A stretch of DNA of 64,000 nucleotides from Hoeflea_A sp963921345. GTDB lineage: Bacteria > Pseudomonadota > Alphaproteobacteria > Rhizobiales > Rhizobiaceae. A model generated the notes under the pieces. That model did not search any database, was not told the origin of the DNA, and worked only from the letters and a program-made list of their open reading frames with translations. Location: the NCBI GenBank assembly GCA_963921345.3, contig CAWUFE020000007.1, positions 2,046,001 to 2,110,000 on the forward strand. Reading direction: 5' to 3'. Of the stretch, positions 17,162 to 24,674 are shown in pieces. The first letter of the stretch is position 1; every line of letters begins with the position of its first letter. A program made the position numbers and the translations under genes.

Positions 17162-17911
17162 TTGGACCGTAGCGAAATCGTTGGATATCTGCGCCAGAAC
17201 CTCGAGGGGACGAGCGATGAAAGACCGCTCTATCGGAGGCTGCGCGACGGACTGGAACTGGCCATATCGGAAGGACACCTGGCCAAGGGCGCCTTTGTCC
17301 CCAGCGAGCGCGTGCTCGCCAACGAACTCGGGCTCTCGCGCGTCACCATCCGTAAGGCCATCGACGAGCTTTCGGAAAAAGGCCTGCTGATCCGCCGCCA
17401 CGGTTCCAAGACGGAGGTTGCATCGCGTGTCGAAAAGGCCCTGTCGGGTCTTTCCGGATTTTCCGAGGACATCCGCTCCAGGGGAATGGAACCCGGCGCC
17501 CGTTGGCTTTCCCGGAAAATAACGACGCCGTCTCCAACCGAAGTCATGGCGCTGGGCATCTCACCGTCTGAGCAACTGGTGCGGTTCGAGCGCCTGCGGC
17601 TGGCCGACTCGCAGCCGATCGCCATCGAAAGGGCCGCCGTCATCCGCACCTTCCTGCCCTCTGCCGATCTGATTCGCGACTCGCTCTACGAAGCCCTGGC
17701 AAAGCGCGATGCCCTGCCCAAAAGGGCGCTTCAGAGAATGCGCGCCGGCGTCGTCAACGAGCGGGAAGCCGATCTGCTCGAGTGTCCGCCATGCACGCCG
17801 ATCTTCATCGTCGAGCGGCGCTGCTTCCTCGAGGACGGACGAATCGTCGAATTCACCGAAACCCGCTACCACGGCGATCGATACGACTTCGTCATCGAAC
17901 AGTCGTCATAG
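17162..17911 (+). CDS. GntR-family (HutC/UTRA) transcriptional regulator
   Basis: A 249-residue regulator. The winged helix-turn-helix at about 20-85 has L-Y-R-R-L-R-D-G-L, P-S-E-R-V-L-A-N-E-L-G-L-S-R-V-T-I-R-K-A-I-D-E-L, and the C-terminal UTRA ligand domain spans about 100-245. UTRA members often sense phosphorylated sugars, which fits the NanE/NanK genes that follow. The start is TTG at 17162, with GGAG six bases upstream; no in-frame ATG gives a complete N-terminus. It probably represses its own gene and the nanE operon through the tandem repeats on both sides. Confidence 0.88.
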   Translation: MDRSEIVGYLRQNLEGTSDERPLYRRLRDGLELAISEGHLAKGAFVPSERVLANELGLSRVTIRKAIDELSEKGLLIRRHGSKTEVASRVEKALSGLSGFSEDIRSRGMEPGARWLSRKITTPSPTEVMALGISPSEQLVRFERLRLADSQPIAIERAAVIRTFLPSADLIRDSLYEALAKRDALPKRALQRMRAGVVNEREADLLECPPCTPIFIVERRCFLEDGRIVEFTETRYHGDRYDFVIEQSS

Positions 17912-17935
17912 ACCAATATCGCATCACTTGCCTCA

Positions 17936-17957
17936 CTGGTATTAATCTGGTATCTAT
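17936..17957. promoter_or_regulatory. Tandem 11-bp repeat, candidate GntR operator 2
   Basis: CTGGTATTAAT (17936-17946) and CTGGTATCTAT (17947-17957) are head-to-tail and 9 of 11 identical. The unit recurs in the opposite orientation before gntR. From memory, E. coli NanR also binds GGTATA-type direct repeats, an interesting likeness given the NanE/NanK neighbours, though NanR is a different GntR subfamily. The site ends 22 bases before nanE. Confidence 0.55.
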
Positions 17958-17979
17958 CTCTTCATGAAAGGGATACACG

Positions 17980-18666
17980 GTGATCATTGAGGCACTCCGC
18001 GGTGGATTGATCGTTTCCTGCCAGCCAGTGGCCGGTGGTCCGATGGACAGAACCGACATCATCACGGCCTTTGGCCTGGCCGCCATCGCCGGCGGTGCGG
18101 TGGCGCTGCGCGTGGAGGGTTGCGACAATGTCCGCGCCGTAAGCGGATCGACGCAAACCCCGGTAATCGGGCTCGTAAAGCGCGACCTGGACAACAGCCC
18201 GGTCCGCATCACCCCGCTGCAGGCCGATATCGAGGCGCTCGTCGATGCCGGAGCTGACATCATCGCATTCGATGCCACGGACCGCCTGCGTCCCGAACCG
18301 CTTCGCGACCTGCTTCAAGCCATCCACGGCAGCGGAAAGCTGGCCATGGCCGACTGTTCGTCGCTGTCGGACGGGGCACGGGCTCTGGATCTTGGAGCAG
18401 ACCTGATTGGGACCACTTTGTCTGGATATGTCGGCGACAGGGAACCCGACACACCAGACCTGGCGCTCGTCAGTTCGCTCGCCGCCCTCTCCCCGAACAT
18501 CATCGCCGAAGGGCGCTATCGCACACCGACGCAGGCGGCCGACGCGATGCGCCGCGGCGCGCTGGCTGTGGTGGTGGGATCCGCCATAACGCGAACCGAA
18601 CACGTCACCGGCTGGTTTCAAAACGCGGTCGCGACGGCAGGCAGCCTGCAGGACATTTCGTCATGA
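17980..18666 (+). CDS. nanE: N-acetylmannosamine-6-phosphate 2-epimerase
   Basis: A TIM-barrel epimerase of 228 residues that converts ManNAc-6-phosphate to GlcNAc-6-phosphate in the cytoplasm. Family marks are the N-terminal G-G-L-I-V-S-C-Q-P, V-I-G-L-V-K-R-D, A-D-I-I-A-F-D-A-T, the M-A-D-C-S-S strand and the phosphate-binding A-E-G-R-Y-R-T-P ... V-V-V-G-S-A-I-T-R near the end. The start is GTG at 17980 with AAGGG about 8 bases upstream. The stop overlaps the nanK start (ATGA). It is the first gene of the sugar operon; no sialic acid lyase (NanA) is nearby. Confidence 0.88.
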   Translation: MIIEALRGGLIVSCQPVAGGPMDRTDIITAFGLAAIAGGAVALRVEGCDNVRAVSGSTQTPVIGLVKRDLDNSPVRITPLQADIEALVDAGADIIAFDATDRLRPEPLRDLLQAIHGSGKLAMADCSSLSDGARALDLGADLIGTTLSGYVGDREPDTPDLALVSSLAALSPNIIAEGRYRTPTQAADAMRRGALAVVVGSAITRTEHVTGWFQNAVATAGSLQDISS

Positions 18667-19559
18667 CGGCCGACCCTAATGACACGACGGTGCTCGCAAT
18701 CGATCTTGGCGGTACCAAGACGCTTGTGGCTCTTGTTTCCGGGCACGAGGTGCTGGAGGAGGTCGAGTATCCGACAGATCGCGACGCCGGAGCAGCTGAG
18801 TGGATCGATGAACTGGCAAAGGCCGCCGGGCATTGGAACGGGCGTTACGCGGCGATCGGCATCGCTGTCTCCGGCCGGGTGAGCGACGGCCTCTGGTCTC
18901 CGCTGAACCGGGCAACTCTGGATTTTCCGCAAGGTTTCCCGCTGGTCGAGCGGCTTGCGCAGCGCACGAGCCACCCTGTCCGGGCGGTCAACGACGCACA
19001 AGCCGCTGCCTGGGGCGAATATCTGGCCGGTGCTTCGGACGGCAAAAACATGGTCTTTCTGACCATTTCGACGGGACTTGGCGGCGGCATCGTAACCGAT
19101 GGCCGGCTCGTCGTCGGCCGGGACGGCCTCGCCGGGCATTTCGGGCAGGCGATCTCGATCGACGGGTCTCTGCCGGGGCCGCTGGAAGATCATGTGGCCG
19201 GCAGATGGATGACCCGCGAGGCTTCCAGGCTCGGACACGATGCCGACGCGATCGCCATTTTCGAGGCGGCAGGCAATGGCCAGCCTTGGGCAGAAACGAT
19301 CGTCGATGCTTCCGCAGCCAGAACCGCCCTGCTCTGTCGCAACATCCAGTTGATGCTCGATCCGGATCACATCGTCATCGGCGGTGGCATCGGTCTGGCA
19401 AAGGGTTATCTCGAGCAGCTCGACAATCATTGCCTCAAGGCCGCCGCCGACTGTCGGCCGGATCTCAGACCGGCATCACTGGGCAGATATGCCGGCATCA
19501 GAGGCGTCGCCGATCTTGCCCTCAAGAACATCCGTCAAAACACCGGGAGGACACCATGA
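18663..19559 (+). CDS. nanK: ROK-family sugar kinase, probable N-acetylmannosamine kinase
   Basis: A 298-residue ROK kinase predicted to phosphorylate ManNAc with ATP. It has the N-terminal phosphate loop I-D-L-G-G-T-K-T, the sugar-binding V-N-D-A-Q-A-A-A-W-G-E and S-T-G-L-G-G-G-I-V, and G-L-A-G-H-F-G-Q. The usual ROK zinc motif (C-x-C-G-x-x-G-C) that follows is missing; the corresponding stretch reads P-G-P-L-E-D-H-V-A-G-R and holds no cysteine. ROK kinases without zinc exist, so activity is still likely. Coupling to nanE and to the ABC binding protein by ATGA overlaps supports the ManNAc assignment; glucokinase-like activity is the alternative. Confidence 0.82.
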   Translation: MTADPNDTTVLAIDLGGTKTLVALVSGHEVLEEVEYPTDRDAGAAEWIDELAKAAGHWNGRYAAIGIAVSGRVSDGLWSPLNRATLDFPQGFPLVERLAQRTSHPVRAVNDAQAAAWGEYLAGASDGKNMVFLTISTGLGGGIVTDGRLVVGRDGLAGHFGQAISIDGSLPGPLEDHVAGRWMTREASRLGHDADAIAIFEAAGNGQPWAETIVDASAARTALLCRNIQLMLDPDHIVIGGGIGLAKGYLEQLDNHCLKAAADCRPDLRPASLGRYAGIRGVADLALKNIRQNTGRTP

Positions 19560-20884
19560 AACTGTCTGAATTTTTACGATCCGCGGCCGTCGGCTGCTCT
19601 TTGCTGATCGCATCCACAGGAATTGCAGCCGCCGAGGTCACCGTGCTGGGGTGGCCGGGCGGTCCGGAGGAAACCGCCCTGCGCGCTGCTGCCAAGGCCT
19701 ACAACGCCCGGTCCGATGTCGACGAGGCAGACAAGGTCGAGTTGATTTTCTTCAATCGGGACGGCTTCTTCGACAAGCTCCAGGCGGACCTCGCAGCCGG
19801 TACGAACGCCTTCGATCTCAACCTGCTCGCCACCTATTCGATCGGCCGCTATGCGCCTTTCATGAAACCGGTCGAACTGTCAGCTGACGCCGGCGCCACG
19901 TTCGGCGATTCCGTCCTGTCGACCATGCAGTTCGACGGTCGGCAATACGGCGTGCCGACCGACCTGTCGCTGCACTTCCTTTATTACCGCAAGGATCTGA
20001 TCGACGCTTTGCTGGCCGACGATGCCGCCAAGGCACGTTATTCGGAGATCGCGAAGGAGCATCTGGGCGAGGCACTCGAACCCAAACATCCGGACGACTG
20101 GACGTGGAAGGATTTTGCCGCGACGGCGCTCTATTTCACCAAGGCGGTGAACTCGGACAGCCCCACCCGCTACGGCACCGTGCTGCAGATGAAGAACCTG
20201 CTGTTCAACATGATGGTCTTCCATTCGCTGCCGCGCTCCTACGGCGCCGACTGGCTTGACGAGAACGGCAATGTGACGGTCGATTCGGACGCCTATCGGC
20301 AGGCTCTCGAACTCTACAAGCTGCTGACCGAGAAGGGATCCACGCCGAAGGACTCGCTTTCCTACGAATATGCGGAAGCCAACGCGGCCTTCGGCTCGGG
20401 TCAGGTGGCGGCCATGGTTCAGTGGAACGCCGCGGCCGGTGATCTGACCAATCCGGAAACAAGCCCCGCCGTCGCCGACAAGGTTGCCACGGTGGCGCCG
20501 CCGTCCGGGCCCGAAGGACGGTTCACCCACATTCACGGCCTCGGCCTTGGGCTGAATGCCAACGCCAAGAACGAGGAAGGCGCCAGAAAATTCCTCAAAT
20601 GGCTGTCGACACCCGAAGCTGCAAGCATTTATGCCCGCAACGGCGGGGCGCCCGGACTGACCGAAGACATCGTGTCGGAACTCGCCGCCGAGCGTCCGGA
20701 TCTGGTCCCTCTGGGCGACTATGCATCGAACTACGGCTTCGTGATGCGCGGCGGCACGTCTGCAAAGGCGCTGTCCGTGTACGAGCTGCAGGCCAAGGAG
20801 TTCACCGGTTACTGGGCCGGCCAGCAAACGTTGGATGAAGCTCTGGCCAACGCAAAGTCCGGAATGCAGGACCTGCTACAGTAG
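19556..20884 (+). CDS. ABC transporter sugar-binding protein (family 1)
   Basis: A periplasmic extracellular solute-binding protein of 442 residues with a signal peptide of about 26 residues ending in I-A-A-A. The mature part resembles MalE/UgpB-type binding proteins: W-P-G-G-P-E-E, an Asn/Asp-rich sugar cleft, and the hinge segment F-G-S-G-Q-V-A-A-M-V-Q-W near residue 285. The ATG overlaps the nanK stop (ATGA), so the ligand is probably ManNAc, sialic acid or a related amino sugar. A 23-base hairpin follows the gene, before the permease genes. Confidence 0.88.
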   Translation: MKLSEFLRSAAVGCSLLIASTGIAAAEVTVLGWPGGPEETALRAAAKAYNARSDVDEADKVELIFFNRDGFFDKLQADLAAGTNAFDLNLLATYSIGRYAPFMKPVELSADAGATFGDSVLSTMQFDGRQYGVPTDLSLHFLYYRKDLIDALLADDAAKARYSEIAKEHLGEALEPKHPDDWTWKDFAATALYFTKAVNSDSPTRYGTVLQMKNLLFNMMVFHSLPRSYGADWLDENGNVTVDSDAYRQALELYKLLTEKGSTPKDSLSYEYAEANAAFGSGQVAAMVQWNAAAGDLTNPETSPAVADKVATVAPPSGPEGRFTHIHGLGLGLNANAKNEEGARKFLKWLSTPEAASIYARNGGAPGLTEDIVSELAAERPDLVPLGDYASNYGFVMRGGTSAKALSVYELQAKEFTGYWAGQQTLDEALANAKSGMQDLLQ

Positions 20885-20893
20885 GACACGCAG

Positions 20894-20916
20894 CGGCGGA
20901 GGAACGTCCTCCGCCG
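20894..20916 (+). other. Intercistronic hairpin between binding protein and permease genes
   Basis: The 10-base arm CGGCGGAGGA (20894-20903) pairs perfectly with 20907-20916 around ACG. No run of T follows. Hairpins here, as after malE-type genes, commonly protect the upstream mRNA end and reduce downstream expression, giving more binding protein than permease. That role is inferred from position. Confidence 0.55.
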
Positions 20917-20941
20917 AACGCTCGGCGACAGGAGACAATGC

Positions 20942-21811
20942 GTGCGGATCGGCAGGCAATACGAAAATCCGGTTCTTGCCGCTCCGATGGTCCTGTTCCT
21001 TCTGGCGTTTCTCGGATTTCCCGCGGTCGTGGACGTCATCTACGGCTTTTCCGATATCTCCTTCGAGACCCTGCGCACGCCGCAACTCAGCGGATTGGAC
21101 AACTATCGCCAGGTTCTCGCGGACGGCGAGTTCTGGCAGGCCGCCCTCTTCTCCCTGAGGTTCGGCCTGCTGACCGCCGTCCTGGAGTGTTTCTTCGGCC
21201 TTTTCCTGGCCGTCTATCTCGCCCCGCTGCTGGAGAAGCGATCCTGGCTCCTGGCGATCCTGATGATGCCGATGATGGTCGCGCCGGCCATGGTCGGCCT
21301 GATGTACCGTCTGGTCCTGCACGAATTCGTCGGCCCCTTGCCCTACTACTTCTACCTCTGGTTAGGCGACAGCCCGGCATTTCTCGATCCGGACAACGTA
21401 TTCACCACACTGGTCACCATTGAAACGCTGCAATGGACGCCGTTCGCGTTGCTGCTGTTCTACGCCGCTTACCGAGCGATTCCCGATGAGATACGCGAGG
21501 CGGCAAGGGTCGACGGCGCCAGAACCTGGCGCCTGTTCTGGTACATCGAACTCCCGCAAATGCTGCCGGTGCTGGCGATCGCCTTCTTCATCCGCTTCAT
21601 CGACGGTTTTCGGGTATTCGACAACATTTTCGTCCTCACCGGCAGCGGCGCCGGCGGTTCGACGACCTCGATGTCGATTTACATCTATCTCGCATTTTTC
21701 AAGCTGGGCAATATCGGCAAAGCGGTTGCCGCTTCGATGCTGCTCTTTCTGGCCGCCTTTACGCTGCTGGTCGCGGTCGGCCGGTTTCGCCGGCGAGGAA
21801 CTGCCGCATGA
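20942..21811 (+). CDS. ABC transporter permease, MalF/UgpA type
   Basis: A 289-residue inner-membrane permease with about six helices and the EAA loop (E-A-A-R-V-D-G-A, near residue 185) that contacts the ATPase. The start is GTG at 20942 with GGAG seven bases upstream; the ATG at 20938 is in another frame. Together with the next gene it forms the channel for the sugar bound by the protein at 19556. Confidence 0.9.
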   Translation: MRIGRQYENPVLAAPMVLFLLAFLGFPAVVDVIYGFSDISFETLRTPQLSGLDNYRQVLADGEFWQAALFSLRFGLLTAVLECFFGLFLAVYLAPLLEKRSWLLAILMMPMMVAPAMVGLMYRLVLHEFVGPLPYYFYLWLGDSPAFLDPDNVFTTLVTIETLQWTPFALLLFYAAYRAIPDEIREAARVDGARTWRLFWYIELPQMLPVLAIAFFIRFIDGFRVFDNIFVLTGSGAGGSTTSMSIYIYLAFFKLGNIGKAVAASMLLFLAAFTLLVAVGRFRRRGTAA

Positions 21812-22638
21812 GTCCCCTCAATTCAGCACTCCGCTGGGTGGTTTTCTGCGTCGCCGCCTTTGCCATGAATTTCCCGGTCATCTCCACCCTGATCACCTCC
21901 TTGAAGAGCAATGCCGAAATCAGCAGCAACCCCGGCCTCTGGGTCGAGCAGCCCACGCTGGAAAATTATGCCCGCGTGCTTGAGGTCACCGAACGGCTCG
22001 ATATCTACTCCTACCTGTACAACAGCACGGTGGCCTCCCTGATCGGCGCGATCGCGCCGATCCTGCTCGCCTTTCCCGCCGCCTACGCCATCGCCAGACG
22101 CGGCTATGGGCAAAACGTCCTGCTTCCGATCATCGTCAACCTCCGGGCCCTGCCGCTGGTGATTTTCGCAATCCCACTCTACATGATGTATCAGTGGCTC
22201 GGATTGCTGGACACGCGCCTCGGCCTCGGGCTCATTCTGACCGTCGTCAATCTGCCGCTGGCCCTGCTCGTTCTTGTCAACGCCATTAACGACGTCCCCG
22301 AAGAACTGGACGAAGCCGCGCGCGTGGACGGTGCGCCCGTGACATCGATCATCCTACGCATCATTTTTCCGCTCTGCCGCCCGGCCCTTGCGACGACTTT
22401 CATTTTCGGCTTCATCACCGCCTGGAACGAGTTCCTGTTCGGTCTCATGCTGACGACACGCGAAGCGGTCCCGGTCACCGTCGGCGCGTCCTTCTTCTTT
22501 TCCGCCAGCGGCGGCGGCATCCGCTGGGGCGTTGCAGCCGCTGTGATGATCGTCGCCGCGTTGCCGCCCGTGCTCCTCGGCCTTGTCATGTACCGGCAGA
22601 TCAGCGGTTCGATGACGGCCGGCGCCGTCAAAGGCTAG
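21808..22638 (+). CDS. ABC transporter permease, MalG/UgpE type
   Basis: A 276-residue partner permease with about six helices and the EAA loop D-E-A-A-R-V-D-G-A near residue 170. It overlaps the previous permease gene by ATGA. No ATP-binding subunit follows: the next gene is on the other strand and the two stop codons overlap in the palindrome CTAG (22635-22638). The importer must borrow an MsmK/UgpC-like ATPase from elsewhere, which is known for sugar ABC systems. Confidence 0.9.
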   Translation: MSPLNSALRWVVFCVAAFAMNFPVISTLITSLKSNAEISSNPGLWVEQPTLENYARVLEVTERLDIYSYLYNSTVASLIGAIAPILLAFPAAYAIARRGYGQNVLLPIIVNLRALPLVIFAIPLYMMYQWLGLLDTRLGLGLILTVVNLPLALLVLVNAINDVPEELDEAARVDGAPVTSIILRIIFPLCRPALATTFIFGFITAWNEFLFGLMLTTREAVPVTVGASFFFSASGGGIRWGVAAAVMIVAALPPVLLGLVMYRQISGSMTAGAVKG

Positions 22639-23240
22639 GCCTGGAAACTCGGCCGCTCGCGCATGGCATCGGCCCAGCGGTTGGCCCATCGGCACTCGGA
22701 CGGGATGGGAAGCCCAAGTCCGTCGGCGATCATCAGCACACACATGCCGTGGATGTCGGCCACCGAAAAACCGTCCCCGGCGATGAAGGCGCGGCCGTCC
22801 GCCATCTCGGCATCGAGCCAAGCCCATTTGTCCGGAATGGCCCGGCGCTGCGTCTCCGCAAATTCCGGCACCTGTTCCATCACGTCGGCGAACAGGGCGA
22901 TCGAGTGGCGGACGTAGTTGCCGTAGGTCATGAAGAGTTGCGCGTGAATGCGCTGGCTCCACATGTCGATCTGCGCCTGTTCGACCGGATCGGTTCCCAT
23001 CAGCGGTGGGTCCGGGAAGACGGATTCGAAATAGCGGCAAATGGCGAAGCTCTCGGTGATGACCCGGCCGTCGTCGAGTTGCAGGACCGGCAGTTCGCCG
23101 AGCGAATTGAGGTTGCGGAATTCCGGCGTGCGGGTGTCGACGCCGAGCTCCAGTTCGACGCGAGGCACCTCCGCCCCCTTCTCTGCCAGGAAGATGCGGA
23201 CGCGCTTGGTATTGCCGGAATTGGCATTGTAGAGCTTCAT
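22635..23240 (-). CDS. Glutathione S-transferase family protein
   Basis: A 201-residue cytoplasmic GST. The thioredoxin-like N-terminal domain (1-78) starts M-K-L-Y-N-A-N-S-G-N-T and contains the G-x-L-P-V-L cis-proline turn and the glutathione-binding E-S-F-A-I-C-R-Y. The helical C-terminal domain follows, with F-I-A-G-D-G-F-S-V-A-D-I as N-capping box. GGAGG lies nine bases before the ATG. It sits 4 bases after the AHSA1 gene, so it may be the last gene of the ArsR-AHSA1-GST operon. Confidence 0.88.
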   Translation of the reverse strand: MKLYNANSGNTKRVRIFLAEKGAEVPRVELELGVDTRTPEFRNLNSLGELPVLQLDDGRVITESFAICRYFESVFPDPPLMGTDPVEQAQIDMWSQRIHAQLFMTYGNYVRHSIALFADVMEQVPEFAETQRRAIPDKWAWLDAEMADGRAFIAGDGFSVADIHGMCVLMIADGLGLPIPSECRWANRWADAMRERPSFQA

Positions 23241-23244
23241 GGCA

Positions 23245-23709
23245 TCATGCCTCCGCCGCGAGGAATTCGCCGAGCGCTTCCAGTCCCCCGCCCCAGCCTG
23301 CGGTGAGGCCGCGGCGTGCCAGGTCGGACTGCAGGCGCTCGTGGGTGACGCCGACTTCGACGCCATCCTCCACGGTGGTAAAATCCACCGTAACGAGGGT
23401 CGGGTTGCCGTCCTCGTCCCGCCATCCTTCGACCTGGTTTTCCGACGCCCAGGTGAAGACAAGGCGGCGTGGCGGGCTGATCTCGACGAAGGTGCCGAAA
23501 TGATGAAACGCCTCGCCATCGTCACCGATCATCCGAAACCGCCAATGACCGCCGAGCTGGGGCTCATGGTCGAGAACCTCGGCCCGATATCCCTTCGGGC
23601 CAAACCATTTCGCCAGCTTCTGCGGGTTGATCCAGGCATCGAACGCGGCCTCGACGGTGGCGCGATAGGTCCGGCTGACCCGCACGGTCTCGTGGATCCC
23701 GGCGGTCAT
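23245..23709 (-). CDS. SRPBCC/AHSA1-domain protein
   Basis: A small 154-residue protein of the AHSA1/START-like fold, recognisable by A-A-F-D-A-W-I-N-P-Q-K-L-A-K-W-F-G-P near the N-terminus and the closing G-W-G-G-G-L-E-A-L-G-E-F-L. It is coupled to the ArsR gene by an ATGA overlap. The pair ArsR plus AHSA1 is very common in alphaproteobacteria, with hydrophobic-ligand binding as the supposed role; the ligand is unknown. A second, diverged pair lies at 56736-57553. Confidence 0.85.
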   Translation of the reverse strand: MTAGIHETVRVSRTYRATVEAAFDAWINPQKLAKWFGPKGYRAEVLDHEPQLGGHWRFRMIGDDGEAFHHFGTFVEISPPRRLVFTWASENQVEGWRDEDGNPTLVTVDFTTVEDGVEVGVTHERLQSDLARRGLTAGWGGGLEALGEFLAAEA

Positions 23710-24035
23710 TGCCCCTCCTCCAGAAACTCTCCGAGCGACCCGAGTTTGTCCTCCCAAAGCCGGCGATGATACTCGATCCAGCCGACGGCCTCGTCGAACG
23801 GCGCCGCGTTGAAGCGGCAGCGGATCTTGCGCCCCTCGCGGGTCCGGCGCATCAGGCCCGCCTGTTCAAGCACCTGGACGTGACGGGAGATCGCCGCGAA
23901 CGACATGTCGTGGGGTTCGGCCAGCTCGCTCACATAAGCATCGCCCGTGGCGAGGCGCGCCAGGATCGCCCTTCGCGTCGGATCCGCCAGCGCTGTGAAA
24001 ACCTCATCCAGACCGCCCCTCGATTGCCTGACCAA
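23706..24035 (-). CDS. ArsR-family transcriptional regulator
   Basis: A 109-residue winged-helix repressor: A-L-A-D-P-T-R-R-A-I-L-A-R-L at about 13-26 and the recognition helix S-F-A-A-I-S-R-H-V-Q-V-L-E-Q-A-G-L at about 45-60. There is no metal-binding C-V-C motif, so it is of the AHSA1-linked type. I chose the TTG at 24035, which has GGAG seven bases upstream and gives the family-typical N-terminus M-V-R-Q-S; a TTG at 24053 would add six residues. Two near-identical palindromes lie just upstream. Confidence 0.88.
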   Translation of the reverse strand: MVRQSRGGLDEVFTALADPTRRAILARLATGDAYVSELAEPHDMSFAAISRHVQVLEQAGLMRRTREGRKIRCRFNAAPFDEAVGWIEYHRRLWEDKLGSLGEFLEEGQ

Positions 24036-24053
24036 AGCTCTGCTCCATTCCAA

Positions 24054-24113
24054 TATTCAACAATTTTGTTAAATACCAGAGTGGCACGCATCATTCAACA
24101 AATTTGTTAAATG
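24054..24113. promoter_or_regulatory. Two ArsR-type operator palindromes
   Basis: The 20-bp unit ATTCAACAA-N-TTTGTTAAAT occurs at 24055-24074 and 24093-24112, 19 of 20 identical, 38 bases apart. The inner AACAAATTTGTT of the second copy is a perfect palindrome. They precede the ArsR start and probably mediate autorepression. They also lie close to the 3' end of the DUF2478 gene at 24126. Confidence 0.65.
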
Positions 24114-24125
24114 AGATGTGTGGCG

Positions 24126-24674
24126 TCAGGCAGCGGTTCGATCGGCCTGCGTTTCCTGGACGACCGTGGTGGCCCAATCAAGAACCGCTTCGGCGTCCGC
24201 CGGCAGCAAATGCGCACTGCTTTCCGTGAAGGTCGACCAGGCCTCGGCATAAGCTTCGCGCACGGCCGTCAGCACGGGGATCCGGAGTTCGAAGGCCTTT
24301 TCGATGACGGCACGGAACCCCTGCCCCTCCGATTCGCCCTTGCCGAACCGGTTGAGCAGCAGGAAATCCGGACGGGTTTCGAGCTCGGCCAGCAGCGGTC
24401 CGCTGACATCGGCAAGCGCCTGCGGGTCGAGCCGGCAGCCGCGCGAGCCGGAACCCAGCGGCTGGGATATCCGATGCCACGCCCCCATCGCCACATCTTC
24501 CAGGTGGGTGATATTGCAGCAGCTGGCCGGGTCCTCGGTCTCGCGCTGCAAAAACCCGCAGACCCGCAGACCGCGCGACTGCAGGGCGCGAACGGCCGCT
24601 TCCAGCACCGCATCGATGTCATCCGTGTGCTCGAAGCGGACGGCCGCCAGCCGGGAGACGGAGGTGTCGTTCAT
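24126..24674 (-). CDS. DUF2478-domain protein (NTPase-like)
   Basis: A 182-residue cytoplasmic protein that I assign to DUF2478 from its opening A-A-V-R-F-E-H-T-D-D-I-D-A-V-L, the L-R-V-C-G-F-L-Q-R segment and D-F-L-L-L-N-R-F-G-K-G-E-S-E-G-Q-G. The family looks like degenerate P-loop proteins and is often found near molybdenum or nitrate genes; its function is unknown. The start overlaps the carbonic anhydrase stop (ATGA), which makes it the last of the genes running leftward from narK1. Confidence 0.72.
   Translation of the reverse strand: MNDTSVSRLAAVRFEHTDDIDAVLEAAVRALQSRGLRVCGFLQRETEDPASCCNITHLEDVAMGAWHRISQPLGSGSRGCRLDPQALADVSGPLLAELETRPDFLLLNRFGKGESEGQGFRAVIEKAFELRIPVLTAVREAYAEAWSTFTESSAHLLPADAEAVLDWATTVVQETQADRTAA

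Noticed and set aside
18833..19555. Apparent N-terminal extension of the ABC binding protein through nanK
   Set aside because: A signal peptide begins at the ATG at 19556, which overlaps the nanK stop; the extension is only an open frame.
20938..21423. ATG-started frame at the beginning of the first ABC permease
   Set aside because: It gives an arginine-rich non-membrane protein; the GTG at 20942 in another frame gives a proper permease and has correct spacing to GGAG.
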